Source: Arthrobacter crystallopoietes
GTDB lineage: Bacteria; Actinomycetota; Actinomycetes; Actinomycetales; Micrococcaceae
Direction: 5' to 3'
NCBI RefSeq assembly: GCF_017603825.1
Contig: NZ_CP072014.1
Span: 2,046,001-2,110,000, forward strand
DNA: 64,000 nucleotides
Part shown: one piece after another, positions 44,946-53,689 of the stretch
Layout of the letters: every line of letters starts with the position of its first letter
Position numbering within the stretch: position 1 is the first letter of the stretch
The notes under the pieces: model-generated
Told to the model about the DNA's origin: nothing
Seen by the model: only the letters and a program-made list of their open reading frames with translations
Database searches by the model: none
Translations under genes and position numbers: made by a program

Positions 44946-44993
44946 AAATGAATTTGATTCATTTATTATGCAGGTGTGAGCCGCCCAACACAA
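44946..44993 (-). promoter_or_regulatory. Agmatine-operon promoter and operator
   Basis: On the reverse strand, -35 TTGTGT (44993-44988) and -10 CATAAT (44970-44965, preceded by TG as in extended -10 elements) are 17 bases apart. The inverted repeat AAATGAA-N5-TTCATTT (44946-44964) directly follows the -10 and covers the start of transcription. The same element occurs at 59371-59389. Confidence 0.8.
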
Positions 44994-44998
44994 GAGCA

Positions 44999-45017
44999 AA
45001 ATGAATCCCGTTCTTTA
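44999..45017. promoter_or_regulatory. Degenerate second operator copy
   Basis: AAATGAA-TCCCG-TTCTTTA has one perfect and one imperfect arm of the operator at 44946-44964, with the same 5-base spacer, just upstream of the -35 box. It may be a weaker site for cooperative binding. Confidence 0.4.
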
Positions 45018-45045
45018 TTCGCTTGGTCCGGACAAACAGCGCAGC

Positions 45046-46524
45046 TCAGCCCCTGGCACGGAAGATGGTGTTTTGCCAGTCCTTGTGAGGTGTTTTGTCG
45101 CGGCTGAGCATGACGTGTTTGGTGTTGGTGTAGTCCTCGAGCGAGTAGGCGGACATGTCTTTGCCGAAGCCGGAGGCTTTGTAGCCGCCGTGGGGCATTT
45201 CGGAGACGATCGGGATGTGGTCGTTGATCCAGACGCAGCCGGCCTGGATTTCGGCGCTGGCGCGCAGGGAGCGGTTGAGGTCGTTGGTCCAGGCGGAGGC
45301 GGCTAGCCCGTAGGGGGTGTCGTTGGCCAGGGTGAGGGCTTCGTCGTCGGTGTCGAAGGGCAGCGCGGTGAGTACGGGCCCGAAGACTTCCTCCTGCACG
45401 ATCTCGGAGTCCTGCGCGGCGCCGGCCACGAGGGTGGGGCGGTAGTAGGCGCCGGCGGCGAGGTCGCCGCCGGGTGCGTGGCCGCCGGCGAGGATGGCGG
45501 CGCCGTTGGCACGGGCGCGGTCGACGAAACCGGCGACCTTGTCGCGGTGATTATGGCTGATCAGCGAGCCGAGGTCCGTGGCCTCCTCGGTGGGGTCGCC
45601 GACGATGACCTGGTCCATGAGTTCGGCGACGCGGGCGGTGAAGGCGTCGAAGAGCGGGCGCTGGATGTAGGCGCGGGTGGCGGCGGTGCAATCCTGGCCG
45701 GCGTTGATGATGGACCCGGCGACTGCGCCGTGGGCGGCGGCTTCGACGTCGGCGTCGTCGAAGACCACGAAGGGTGCTTTGCCGCCGAGTTCCAGATGCG
45801 CGCGTTTGGCGGTTTCGCTGGCGAGGGCCATGATTTTGCGTCCGACGGCGGTGGAGCCGGTGAAGGAGGTCATGGCCACGTCGGGGTGCCTGACGAGGTG
45901 TTCGCCGGCGACGGTGCCGGTGCCGGTGACGATGTTGATTACGCCGTCCGGGATGCCGGCGGCGGTGGCGGCTTCGGCAAAGATGAGGGAGGTGCCGGGG
46001 GTGAGTTCGGAGGGTTTGAGCACAATGGTGTTGCCGGCGGCGATGGCGGGCAGGATTTTCCAGCCGGCCATTTGGAACGGGTAGTTCCAGGGGGCGATGG
46101 AGCCGACCACGCCGATGGGTTCGCGGCGGATCATCGACGTACCGCCGGCGCCGTATTCGCCGGCGGCCAGGCCCTGCAGCTGCCGGGCGGCGCCGGCGAA
46201 GAAGGAGACGTTGTCGACGGTTCCAGGGACATCGAATTCCGTGGCCAGGCGGATGGCCTTGCCGGTCTGGGCGGTTTCGACGGCCGCTATCTCCTGCGCG
46301 CGGCGGCCCAGTTCCGCGGCGAGGGCGAGCAGGGCATCGGAGCGCTCGGCCGGGGTGTGCCGCGACCACGTGCCGAAGGCCCGCTTGGCCGCGGCGACCG
46401 CGTCGTCGACGTCGTCCGTACTGGCATAGCGGATGATCTCGGCGGGCTCGCCGGTGACGGGATTGGTCCGTTTGGCCTCGTCGCCGCGGCCTTCGCGGTA
46501 CCGGCCGTCAATAAACTGGTGCAA
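45046..46524 (-). CDS. Aldehyde dehydrogenase, gamma-aminobutyraldehyde dehydrogenase type
   Basis: The 492-residue NAD(P)-dependent aldehyde dehydrogenase has the Asn motif APWNYPFQMAGWK (about residue 150), FTGSTAVGRKIM for NAD binding, the general base in LELGGKAPFVV (about 250) and the nucleophilic Cys in NAGQDCTAATR (about 285). The order and C-terminal KDMSAYSLEDYTNTKHVM match aminobutyraldehyde/betaine-aldehyde dehydrogenases, which oxidise 4-aminobutanal from putrescine to GABA. The TTG start at 46524 is chosen because AGGAGG lies four bases upstream. It probably belongs to the same transcript as the FAD oxidoreductase 82 bases before it. Confidence 0.88.
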   Translation of the reverse strand: MHQFIDGRYREGRGDEAKRTNPVTGEPAEIIRYASTDDVDDAVAAAKRAFGTWSRHTPAERSDALLALAAELGRRAQEIAAVETAQTGKAIRLATEFDVPGTVDNVSFFAGAARQLQGLAAGEYGAGGTSMIRREPIGVVGSIAPWNYPFQMAGWKILPAIAAGNTIVLKPSELTPGTSLIFAEAATAAGIPDGVINIVTGTGTVAGEHLVRHPDVAMTSFTGSTAVGRKIMALASETAKRAHLELGGKAPFVVFDDADVEAAAHGAVAGSIINAGQDCTAATRAYIQRPLFDAFTARVAELMDQVIVGDPTEEATDLGSLISHNHRDKVAGFVDRARANGAAILAGGHAPGGDLAAGAYYRPTLVAGAAQDSEIVQEEVFGPVLTALPFDTDDEALTLANDTPYGLAASAWTNDLNRSLRASAEIQAGCVWINDHIPIVSEMPHGGYKASGFGKDMSAYSLEDYTNTKHVMLSRDKTPHKDWQNTIFRARG

Positions 46525-46606
46525 TGGTCCTCCTAGTGCGGGGAAGCTGGTGGGGTAGGGGCTAAGCGGTGGAGCGGGTGAGCGTGGGGCGTTGCGGTGG
46601 CGCCGG

Positions 46607-48058
46607 TCAGGAGTCGAAGCCCATTCCGATGGCATCCATTAGTTTGAGCCAGGGTCCGCGCCTGCCCTGGCGGCGGTCCGCGCGGATCATCGCGGCCGCG
46701 GTGATTTTGACGCCGAGCCAGGCCAGCGGCTCGGGCGGAAACGGGAGCGGCTTCTTCGTTACCAACTGCAGTCGGGTGCGTTCTGTCGGCGTGCCGGCGA
46801 GCAGGTCCAGCAGGACGTTGGCGCCGAAACGGGTGGCGCCCACACCCAACCCCGTGTAACCGGCGGCGTAGGCAACGCGGCCGCCGTACGCCGTCGTAAA
46901 GAAGGAGAAGAAACGGCTGCACGTGTCGATGGCGCCGCCCCACTTGTGGGTGAATTTCACCGACTCCAGCTGCGGGAACGTGGCGTAGAAGTGGGCGGCC
47001 AAGCGGGCGAAGGTCTCCTCGCGCTGGTCGTATTCGGCCTTCACCCGCCGGCCGTAGTGGTAGACCGCGTCGTAGCCGCCGAAGAGGATGCGCTGGTGCC
47101 CCTGCGGATCGGTGGCCAGCCGGTAGTAGTGGAAGCGGTTGTTCAGATCGCTCAGTCCCTGCCGGTTGTGCCAGCCGATGGCCCGCAGCTGTTCGGGCGT
47201 CAGCGGTTCGGTCATCAGGACGTAGTCGTAGACCGGCACGGTGTGCAGCCGCGTGCGCTTGAGCAGGGAGGGGAACACATTGGTGGCCAGCGCGACCTTC
47301 GCCGCGGTGACCGTGCCGCCGTCGGTAGTTATCCGGACCGGACCGCTGCCACCTTTCGTGGCTCTGATCCCGCGGACCGGCGTGTGCTCGTAAATTTCGA
47401 CGCCGGAGGCCAGGCAGGCGCGCTGCAGTCCCCACGCGAGGCGGGCCGGGTGGAGCATGGCCGTGCTCTTCTTGTCCCAGAGGCCGGCCCGGTAGACCGG
47501 GGAGTTCAGCTCCTTGCGGACGGCGTCCCGGTCCAGGAACACCACGTTCGGATCCTTGCCCTCGTCCTCGCGCAGCCACTCCACCTGATGGTCCTCGGTG
47601 GCGACGCTGAGCGTGCCCGTCCATTCGAAGCCGCAGTCGATCCCGTACTTCTCCACGGTGTCAGCGATCTGCTCCAGGTTCTCATGGCCCAGCTCCTGCA
47701 GGCGCGCGGCTTCCTGTGGCAGGTGCTTCTTGCCGTTGGCCTCGCCGTGGGTCAGGCTGGCCTCGCAGAAACCGCCGTTGCGCCCGGAGGCCGCCCAGCC
47801 GATCCGTTTGCCTTCCAGCAGCACCACGCGCCGGTCCGGATCGCGTTCCTTGGCCATCAGTGCCGTCCACAACCCCGTGTATCCGCCGCCGACCACGGCC
47901 AGATCCGTAGTGGTATCCCAGTCCAGCGGCGCGAGCGAGTCCGGCCGGGCCGGATCGTCGAGCCAGTACGGCGTGGTGGACGCATCGGCCAGCGCAGCGT
48001 GGACTCGGGACTGCGGGATGCGGCGGTCGGCGTCGTCGTACGTAGTGGTCCGGCTCAC
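46607..48058 (-). CDS. FAD-dependent amine/amino-acid oxidoreductase (PuuB/DAO-like), copy 1
   Basis: A 483-residue flavoprotein of the D-amino-acid-oxidase superfamily with TDLAVVGGGYTGLWTALMA (FAD, about residue 53), RIGWAASGRNGGFCEAS (about 90) and AYAAGYTGLGVGATRFGAN near 400. The GRNGG and GYTGxGVG motifs match gamma-glutamylputrescine oxidoreductase PuuB and related amine oxidases. It starts with a GTG that overlaps the amidohydrolase stop (GTGA). In a polyamine locus it probably oxidises an amine to an aldehyde for the following dehydrogenase; the exact substrate is open, since no PuuA ligase is in the window. Confidence 0.85.
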   Translation of the reverse strand: MSRTTTYDDADRRIPQSRVHAALADASTTPYWLDDPARPDSLAPLDWDTTTDLAVVGGGYTGLWTALMAKERDPDRRVVLLEGKRIGWAASGRNGGFCEASLTHGEANGKKHLPQEAARLQELGHENLEQIADTVEKYGIDCGFEWTGTLSVATEDHQVEWLREDEGKDPNVVFLDRDAVRKELNSPVYRAGLWDKKSTAMLHPARLAWGLQRACLASGVEIYEHTPVRGIRATKGGSGPVRITTDGGTVTAAKVALATNVFPSLLKRTRLHTVPVYDYVLMTEPLTPEQLRAIGWHNRQGLSDLNNRFHYYRLATDPQGHQRILFGGYDAVYHYGRRVKAEYDQREETFARLAAHFYATFPQLESVKFTHKWGGAIDTCSRFFSFFTTAYGGRVAYAAGYTGLGVGATRFGANVLLDLLAGTPTERTRLQLVTKKPLPFPPEPLAWLGVKITAAAMIRADRRQGRRGPWLKLMDAIGMGFDS

Positions 48059-49785
48059 GCCTTCGCCTCCTGCGGCTGTCCGGTATAGACCGGGACGCCC
48101 GCGACCATGGTGAAGTCCGTGCCGACGGTGTGCAGTTCACCCGGGTCCAGCCGGAAGGGATCGGCATTCAGCACCACGAGATCGGCGGCTTTGCCCACCG
48201 AGACGGCACCGCCGTCGTCGTTGCGGTTCAGCCACGCCGAGCCGGCTGTGTAGGACGAGAGGGCGGTTTGCAGTGAAATGGCCTGTTCCGGCAGCAGGGG
48301 CGGAGCCTCCGGGTAGGCGGGGTAGGTGCGGTTGACTGCCACGTGGGTGGCCTGCCAGGGATCGGGCGTGGACACCGGCCAGTCCGAGCCCATGGCCATG
48401 GTGGCCCCGGCAGCCAGCAGGGAGCCGAAGGGATACTGCCAGGCCGCGCGTTCCTGACCGATGAGCGGCACGGTCAGCTGCAGCATCTGGTCGTCGTTGC
48501 AGGCCCAGAGCGCCTGTGCGTTTACCGTCACGTCGAGGGCCGCGAAGCGGGCGATGTCCTGCGGGTGGATGATCTGCAGGTGCGCCATGTGATGGCGTCC
48601 GCGGGTGCGGGGGTTGCTGCGGCGTGCGTGCTCGACGGCGTCCAGTCCGTCCCGGACGGCGCGGTCGCCGATCACGTGCAGGTGCAGGTCGAATCCGGCA
48701 GCATCCAGGGCAACCGCTGTCTGGGTCAGCACCTCCTTGGGCAGGTACAGCAGCCCCCGGTCGTTCCCGTCCGCGTCCTGGTCCGCGACGGCGTGTCCGG
48801 CGCTGTCGGCTCTGCCGTCCCTGCCGTCCGGGTTTCCGCAGCGGCAGGGGCGCAGGTAGGGATCCAGCATCGCCGCGGTACGGTTCTCGGGCACGCCGTC
48901 CACCATAATCTTGGCACTCGTGGTGACGAATCCACCGGCGCTGTTGGCCCGTCGTCGTTCTTCGAAATCGGTGACCAGTTCGGCGATGTTGTCCGAGGTG
49001 GTGCTGCGCGGCACCCAGAGCGCGCCGGTGGCCCTGCCGGTAAGCAGGCCGCGACCGGCCAAAGTGCGGTAGGCGCCGCTGGCGTCCGGATAGCCCGCGT
49101 AGCTGCCGAGGATCGCTTCCTGCCAGCCGGTCACGCCCACCGAATGCAGGTAGCGCTGGGCCTCGAGCAGTCCGCCGCAGAGATCCTCGTCCGTCAGCGG
49201 CGGCAGGAACTTGTTGACCAGGTCCATCGCGCCCTCGTGCAGCGTGCCGGTGGGGAAGCCGTCCGTGCCGCGTTCAATCCACCCGTCCGCTGGGTCCGGC
49301 GTTGCCGCATCCACCCCGGCGAGTTCCAGCGCGCGGGTATTGACCCAGGCACTGTGATGGTCCGCGTTGATGAGGTACACCGGACGGTCCGGCACAATTT
49401 TGTCGAGCAGCTCGCGCGTGGGGTAGCCGCCGGGGAAGTCCGCCTTGTGCCAGCCGCCGCCGGTGATCCAGGACTCTGGCTTCAATGCCGCATAGGCGTC
49501 GATGCACGTCAAAACGGCGTCCAGCCCGGAGCTGTCGGAGAGGTCGCAGCCGCGCCGCTCGACGCCGCCATAGACGGCGTGGACATGGGCGTCCGTGAAG
49601 CCGGGCGTGAGGAGCCGGCCGGCCAGGTTCACCGTTTCCGCTGAGGTTCCTGCAGCTTCACGCACCTGGGCGTCGGTGCCGACGGCGGTGATCCGGCCAT
49701 CGGTGACAGCTACTGCCGTCGCCGTCGGGTGGACCTGCTGCCCGTCAAAGATCCGACCGGAATGGAAGATCCAGTCTGCACTCAC
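48055..49785 (-). CDS. YtcJ-type metal-dependent amidohydrolase
   Basis: This 576-residue protein has the amidohydrolase-3 landmarks: LLTPGFTDAHVHAVYGG (HxH metal ligands, about residue 60), HLHVIGDRAVRDGLDAVEH (His ligands, about 375), and GSDWPVSTPDPW (Asp, about 465). An Asp/Gly-rich insert with two close Cys (PCRCGNPDGRDGRADSAGHA) near residue 310 is not usual for the family. YtcJ-type enzymes hydrolyse C-N bonds such as N-formyl or N-acyl amides. The GTG start at 49785 follows AGGAAAG. Divergent from the TetR gene, it heads the operon with the FAD oxidoreductase. Confidence 0.82.
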   Translation of the reverse strand: MSADWIFHSGRIFDGQQVHPTATAVAVTDGRITAVGTDAQVREAAGTSAETVNLAGRLLTPGFTDAHVHAVYGGVERRGCDLSDSSGLDAVLTCIDAYAALKPESWITGGGWHKADFPGGYPTRELLDKIVPDRPVYLINADHHSAWVNTRALELAGVDAATPDPADGWIERGTDGFPTGTLHEGAMDLVNKFLPPLTDEDLCGGLLEAQRYLHSVGVTGWQEAILGSYAGYPDASGAYRTLAGRGLLTGRATGALWVPRSTTSDNIAELVTDFEERRRANSAGGFVTTSAKIMVDGVPENRTAAMLDPYLRPCRCGNPDGRDGRADSAGHAVADQDADGNDRGLLYLPKEVLTQTAVALDAAGFDLHLHVIGDRAVRDGLDAVEHARRSNPRTRGRHHMAHLQIIHPQDIARFAALDVTVNAQALWACNDDQMLQLTVPLIGQERAAWQYPFGSLLAAGATMAMGSDWPVSTPDPWQATHVAVNRTYPAYPEAPPLLPEQAISLQTALSSYTAGSAWLNRNDDGGAVSVGKAADLVVLNADPFRLDPGELHTVGTDFTMVAGVPVYTGQPQEAKA

Positions 49786-49850
49786 AATGCCTGCTTTCCT
49801 GTTGCTGCTGTTGAGGGGTGTCTCTTATCGAACTGAATGCGGGCCGAATT

Positions 49851-49887
49851 GTCAACGGTGTTGACTTCACAATTAGAGTGGAGTCAA
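49851..49887. promoter_or_regulatory. Two overlapping inverted repeats, probable TetR operators
   Basis: GTCAAC-GGT-GTTGAC (49851-49865) is a perfect inverted repeat. TTGACTTCAC (49861-49870) and GTGGAGTCAA (49878-49887) form a second one with nine of ten bases matched and a 7-base spacer. Both lie in the 126-bp divergent gap between the amidohydrolase gene and the TetR gene. Confidence 0.6.
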
Positions 49888-49911
49888 AACCGGCCGGCGA
49901 AAGGTGAAGGG

Positions 49912-50640
49912 ATGGCACCGGCAGAAATCGGGATCCAGCGGGAGCGTGCCAAGGGGCTCTCGCGCGAGGTCATCGTCGACGCCTGCCTCCGGCTGGCCGA
50001 CGAGCATGGCAGCTCGGCATTGACCTTCCGCCGCATCGGGCGGCTGCTCGGCGCGGATCCGACGGCGCTTTACCGGCATTTCAAGGACAAGGACGAGCTG
50101 CTGCTGGCCCTCGCGGACCGGCTGATCGGCGAGGCGCTGAAGGACTTCGAACCGGAGCCGTCCTGGCGGGCCACCATCAAGGAGCTCGTGGTGCGCGGGC
50201 GGCGGGCGTACCTGGCCCACCCGCAGGTGGCGGCGCTCGCGGCCGTACGTGTGACCCGGCAGGAGTCCGAGATGCAGTTCGTCGAGACCATGCTCGCCAC
50301 ATTCCGGCGGGCCGGCTTCGGCGCGGTGGATGCCGTGCGGACCTACCGGGCGTGCGCCGACTTCATGCTCGCCTGGACCGGATTCGACGCCGCACTGAGG
50401 TCTCTCGGCGAGAAGTCCGAGGCGGACAACCGGGCTTGGGCAGAAGCCTATGCGCAGGCTTCGCCGGAGCGCTTTCCGAACGCAACGGCATCGGCGGCGG
50501 CGATGGCCGGCATCAGCGACGAGGACAACTTCGACTTCGCGCTCGAACTGCTGCTCGACGGCATCGAGGCCCGGCTCCACGCTTGCGCCGCTGCCCGGCC
50601 GGTTGCTCCGCCTGCTCATCGAAAGGAACCGCAACCATGA
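49912..50640 (+). CDS. TetR-family transcriptional regulator (first)
   Basis: The 242-residue protein has the TetR N-terminal helix-turn-helix at about residues 15-65 (LSREVIVDACLRLADEHGSS, then LTFRRIGRLLGADPTALYRHFKDKDELL) and a C-terminal ligand domain of the TetR_C type. GGTGAAGGG precedes the ATG at 49912; an extended frame from 49837 runs through the operator and is rejected. It is divergent from the amidohydrolase operon and overlaps the next FAD oxidoreductase gene (ATGA), so it probably represses both, as well as itself, through the repeats at 49851-49887. Confidence 0.88.
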   Translation: MAPAEIGIQRERAKGLSREVIVDACLRLADEHGSSALTFRRIGRLLGADPTALYRHFKDKDELLLALADRLIGEALKDFEPEPSWRATIKELVVRGRRAYLAHPQVAALAAVRVTRQESEMQFVETMLATFRRAGFGAVDAVRTYRACADFMLAWTGFDAALRSLGEKSEADNRAWAEAYAQASPERFPNATASAAAMAGISDEDNFDFALELLLDGIEARLHACAAARPVAPPAHRKEPQP

Positions 50641-52007
50641 CCGTCAACGGGAGCATCTCGTTCTGGTACGCCGCGGACGGCATTCCCTCGCCGCGCCCCG
50701 CCTTGGCTCAAAGCACGACGGCGGACGTCGCCATCGTGGGTGCCGGCTACACCGGGTTATGGACCGCCTACTATCTGAAGCAAGCGCGCCCGGAGCTGGA
50801 CGTGGTGGTACTGGAGAGCCGCTTCGCCGGCTTCGGCGCGTCCGGACGGAACGGCGGCTGGCTGACCAACAGCATCACCGGCGGCCGGGACCAGTACGTC
50901 AAGACCCATGGCCGCGCCGTCGTCGGGCGCTTCCAGCAACTGCTCAACGAGACCGTGGAAGAGGTCATAGCCGTGGCCGGAGCCGAGGGGATTGATGCGG
51001 ACTTCCACAAGGGCGGCGAACTCACCGTGGCTCGCAACCACGCCCAGCTTGAACGCCTGCGGGCCTGGGCCAAGGAGGAAGCGCTCTGGCCGGAGGCCGG
51101 GACGCAGCTGCTCTCTGCCGGCGGGACCGCGGAGCGGGTGCACATTACCGGTGCCCTCGGCGGGCTGTGGCAGCCGCACTGCGCCCGGATCCACCCGGCG
51201 AAGCTCGTGCGCGGACTGGCGGCCGCCGTCGAGCGTTTGGGCGTCAGGCTCTACGAAGGCACCACCGTGACGGAAATAGCGCCGGGTCTGGCCCGGAGCA
51301 TGCACGGCGACGTCACGGCCAGATACGTGCTTCGCGCTACCGAAGGCTTCACCGCAAACCTGAAGGGCTCGCACCGGGACTGGCTGCCGATGAACTCATC
51401 CATGATCGCCTCCGAGCCCCTGCCCGCGGCGGTCTGGGCAGAAATCGGCTGGGAGCACCGGGACACCGTGGGCGACATGGCCCACGCCTACATGTATGCC
51501 CAGCGCACTGCGGACGGCCGGATCGCGCTCGGCGGCAGGGGAGTGCCGTACCGCTTCGGTTCCCGGACGGACACCGACGGCGCCACCCAGCAACGGACCA
51601 CCGAACTGCTGACCGCGATCCTGCATGATATGTTTCCGGCCGCCCGCGATGCCGCCGTCGACCATGCCTGGGCCGGTGTGCTGGGCGTGCCGCGGGACTG
51701 GAAAGCCACCGTGGGACTGGACCCGGCGACCGGACTCGGGTGGGCCGGCGGCTACGTGGGCACCGGCGTCGCGGCCACCAACCTCGCCGCCCGCACCCTG
51801 CGCGACCTGATCCTGGAACCGGGAAGCGAGCTGACCACCATGCCCTGGGTCAACCGCAAGGTCCGGCGCTGGGAAATCGAACCGTTGCGCTGGATCGCCG
51901 TCCAAGCCATGTACAAGGCGTACCACGCCGCCGACAAGGCGGAGAACCGCAGGCAAGGGCCGACGTCGTTAATCGCCAAGACGGCAGATAAAGTGACCGG
52001 GCGTTAG
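50637..52007 (+). CDS. FAD-dependent amine/amino-acid oxidoreductase (PuuB/DAO-like), copy 2
   Basis: This 456-residue flavoprotein has ADVAIVGAGYTGLWTAYYL (about residue 30), GFGASGRNGGWLTNSITGG (about 65) and GWAGGYVGTGVAATNLAART near 390. It shares the same motif set as the oxidoreductase at 46607-48058, so the two are distant paralogues flanking the regulator. The ATG is inside the TetR stop (ATGA) and has AAAGGA upstream. It probably oxidises an amine or N-methyl amino acid; within the locus an alkyl- or acetyl-polyamine is plausible but not shown. Confidence 0.85.
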   Translation: MTVNGSISFWYAADGIPSPRPALAQSTTADVAIVGAGYTGLWTAYYLKQARPELDVVVLESRFAGFGASGRNGGWLTNSITGGRDQYVKTHGRAVVGRFQQLLNETVEEVIAVAGAEGIDADFHKGGELTVARNHAQLERLRAWAKEEALWPEAGTQLLSAGGTAERVHITGALGGLWQPHCARIHPAKLVRGLAAAVERLGVRLYEGTTVTEIAPGLARSMHGDVTARYVLRATEGFTANLKGSHRDWLPMNSSMIASEPLPAAVWAEIGWEHRDTVGDMAHAYMYAQRTADGRIALGGRGVPYRFGSRTDTDGATQQRTTELLTAILHDMFPAARDAAVDHAWAGVLGVPRDWKATVGLDPATGLGWAGGYVGTGVAATNLAARTLRDLILEPGSELTTMPWVNRKVRRWEIEPLRWIAVQAMYKAYHAADKAENRRQGPTSLIAKTADKVTGR

Positions 52008-52047
52008 GCCAGTCCGGCCACGGCTACGATGGCCGCATGGGTAGGAG

Positions 52048-52200
52048 ATGAAGGGCAGCATCGAGTATGGCTGGAATCCGCGTTCCATCACCATTCCCTA
52101 CGGCGCTACCACCGTCCGGAAGACAGACCGGGAGCAGTTCCTGGCGGCGCTTTCACCGTTCGAGGGCCTGGACCGTCCGGAGGCGACCACCTCCGACTGA
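52048..52200 (+). CDS. Small ORF, possible C-terminal gene remnant
   Basis: This frame encodes 50 residues, MKGSIEYGWNPRSITIPYGA and then TTVRKTDREQFLAALSPFEG. The R-x-D-R-E-x-FLAAL ending resembles the C-terminus of PH-like/DUF3093-type membrane proteins in actinomycetes, with the membrane part missing. A start-like context (TACGATGGCCGC then ATG) lies just upstream, but in another frame. It may be a deletion derivative or a short real gene. Confidence 0.3.
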   Translation: MKGSIEYGWNPRSITIPYGATTVRKTDREQFLAALSPFEGLDRPEATTSD

Positions 52201-52285
52201 CCTAGCACCTCCGATTGACCTGGCCAACGACGCCGGCGGGCGGCAAAGGTTGCCGCGCGCCGCCGTCGATGTTCGGGTCCTTGGG

Positions 52286-53689
52286 CTAGAGGTGGTTCAG
52301 CCCTTCGACCAGGACGGAGCGCAGGATCTGCTCGATCTGGTCGAACTCGGCCTGCCCGATGGTCAGCGGCGGGGCGAGCTGGACCACGGGGTCGCCGCGG
52401 TCATCGGCGCGGCAGTAGAGGCCGGCATCGAGCAGCGCATTGGACAGGAAGCCGCGCAGCAGATGTTCGGATTCCTCGGCGTTGAACGTCTCCTTGGTGG
52501 CCTTGTCCTTGACCAGCTCGATGCCGTAGAAGTAGCCCTCGCCGCGGACGTCGCCGACAATCGGCAGGTCCAGCAGCTTCTCAAGCGTGGCGCGGAAGGC
52601 CCGTGCGTTCTGCTTCACATGTGCGTTGAGTCCCTCGCGTTCGAAGATGTCCAGGTTGGCTATGGCCACGGCGGCGGAGACCGGGTGCCCGCCGAAGGTG
52701 TAGCCGTGGTAGAACGTGGTGTCGCCGTGCTTGAACGGTTCGAACAGCTTGTCCGAGGCGATCATCGCGCCGATGGGGGAGTACCCGCTGGTTAGGCCCT
52801 TGGCGCAGGTGATCATGTCCGGAACGTAGCCGAAGTCATCGCAGGCGAACATCGAACCGATCCGGCCGAACGCGCAGATGACCTCGTCCGAGACCAGCAG
52901 GACATCGTACTCGTCGCAGATTTCGCGCACCCGCTGGAAGTAGCCCGGCGGGGGCGGGAAGCAACCGCCGGAATTCTGCACCGGCTCCAGGAAGACCGCG
53001 GCCACTGTGTCCGGGCCTTCGAATTCGATGGCCTCGCCGATCCGGTCCGCGGCCCAGCGGCCGAAGGCCTCCGGATCTTCCAAGCCCGACGGCGCGCGGT
53101 ACTGATTGGTGTTCGGCACCCGGAAGGCGCCGGGCACCAATGGTTCGAAGGGGGCCTTCATATCGGGGATGCCGGTGATGGACAGCGCGCCCTGCGGGGT
53201 GCCGTGGTAGGCGACGGCGCGGGAGATGACCTTGGTTTTGTTCGGCTTGCCCTTGAGTTTGAAGTACTGCTTGGCCAGCTTCCACGCCGTTTCAACAGCC
53301 TCGCCGCCGCCGGTGGTGAAGAAGACCCGGTTCAGGTCGCCCGGAGCGTAGTGCGCCAGGCGTTCCGAGAGATCGATGGCCGCCGGGTGGGCGTAGGACC
53401 ACAGCGGCATGAAGGCCAGTTCCTTCGCTTGCCGGGCCGCGGCCTGCGCCAGTTCTTCACGGCCGTGGCCGACCTGGACCACGAAGAGGCCGGACAAGCC
53501 GTCGATGTATTCGTTGCCCTGGTCGTCGAAAATCAGGTGCCCCTCGCCCCGGCTGATCACCGGGACCGAGCCGCCGCCGGCCAGGTTGGAGTGGCGGGCC
53601 ATGTGCATCCAGAGGTGGTCGCGCGCGGCTTGCTGGCGGTCGGTGCCGCGGGGCGTTGTATAGGAGCGGGTGGTGGATGTTTGAGTCAT
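52286..53689 (-). CDS. Class III aminotransferase (putrescine/diamine-pyruvate type)
   Basis: The 467-residue PLP enzyme has FTTGGGEAVETAWKLAKQY (about residue 120), LVSDEVICAFGRIGSMFACD (PLP Asp), MITCAKGLTSGYSPIGAMI (Schiff-base Lys, about 293) and TFYHGYTFGGHPVSAAVAI. These motifs are typical of omega-aminotransferases such as SpuC or beta-alanine:pyruvate transaminases. It would transfer the amino group of putrescine or a related omega-amine to pyruvate, an oxygen-independent route to 4-aminobutanal. It starts at the ATG within the stop of the AsnC gene (ATGA overlap). Confidence 0.88.
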   Translation of the reverse strand: MTQTSTTRSYTTPRGTDRQQAARDHLWMHMARHSNLAGGGSVPVISRGEGHLIFDDQGNEYIDGLSGLFVVQVGHGREELAQAAARQAKELAFMPLWSYAHPAAIDLSERLAHYAPGDLNRVFFTTGGGEAVETAWKLAKQYFKLKGKPNKTKVISRAVAYHGTPQGALSITGIPDMKAPFEPLVPGAFRVPNTNQYRAPSGLEDPEAFGRWAADRIGEAIEFEGPDTVAAVFLEPVQNSGGCFPPPPGYFQRVREICDEYDVLLVSDEVICAFGRIGSMFACDDFGYVPDMITCAKGLTSGYSPIGAMIASDKLFEPFKHGDTTFYHGYTFGGHPVSAAVAIANLDIFEREGLNAHVKQNARAFRATLEKLLDLPIVGDVRGEGYFYGIELVKDKATKETFNAEESEHLLRGFLSNALLDAGLYCRADDRGDPVVQLAPPLTIGQAEFDQIEQILRSVLVEGLNHL

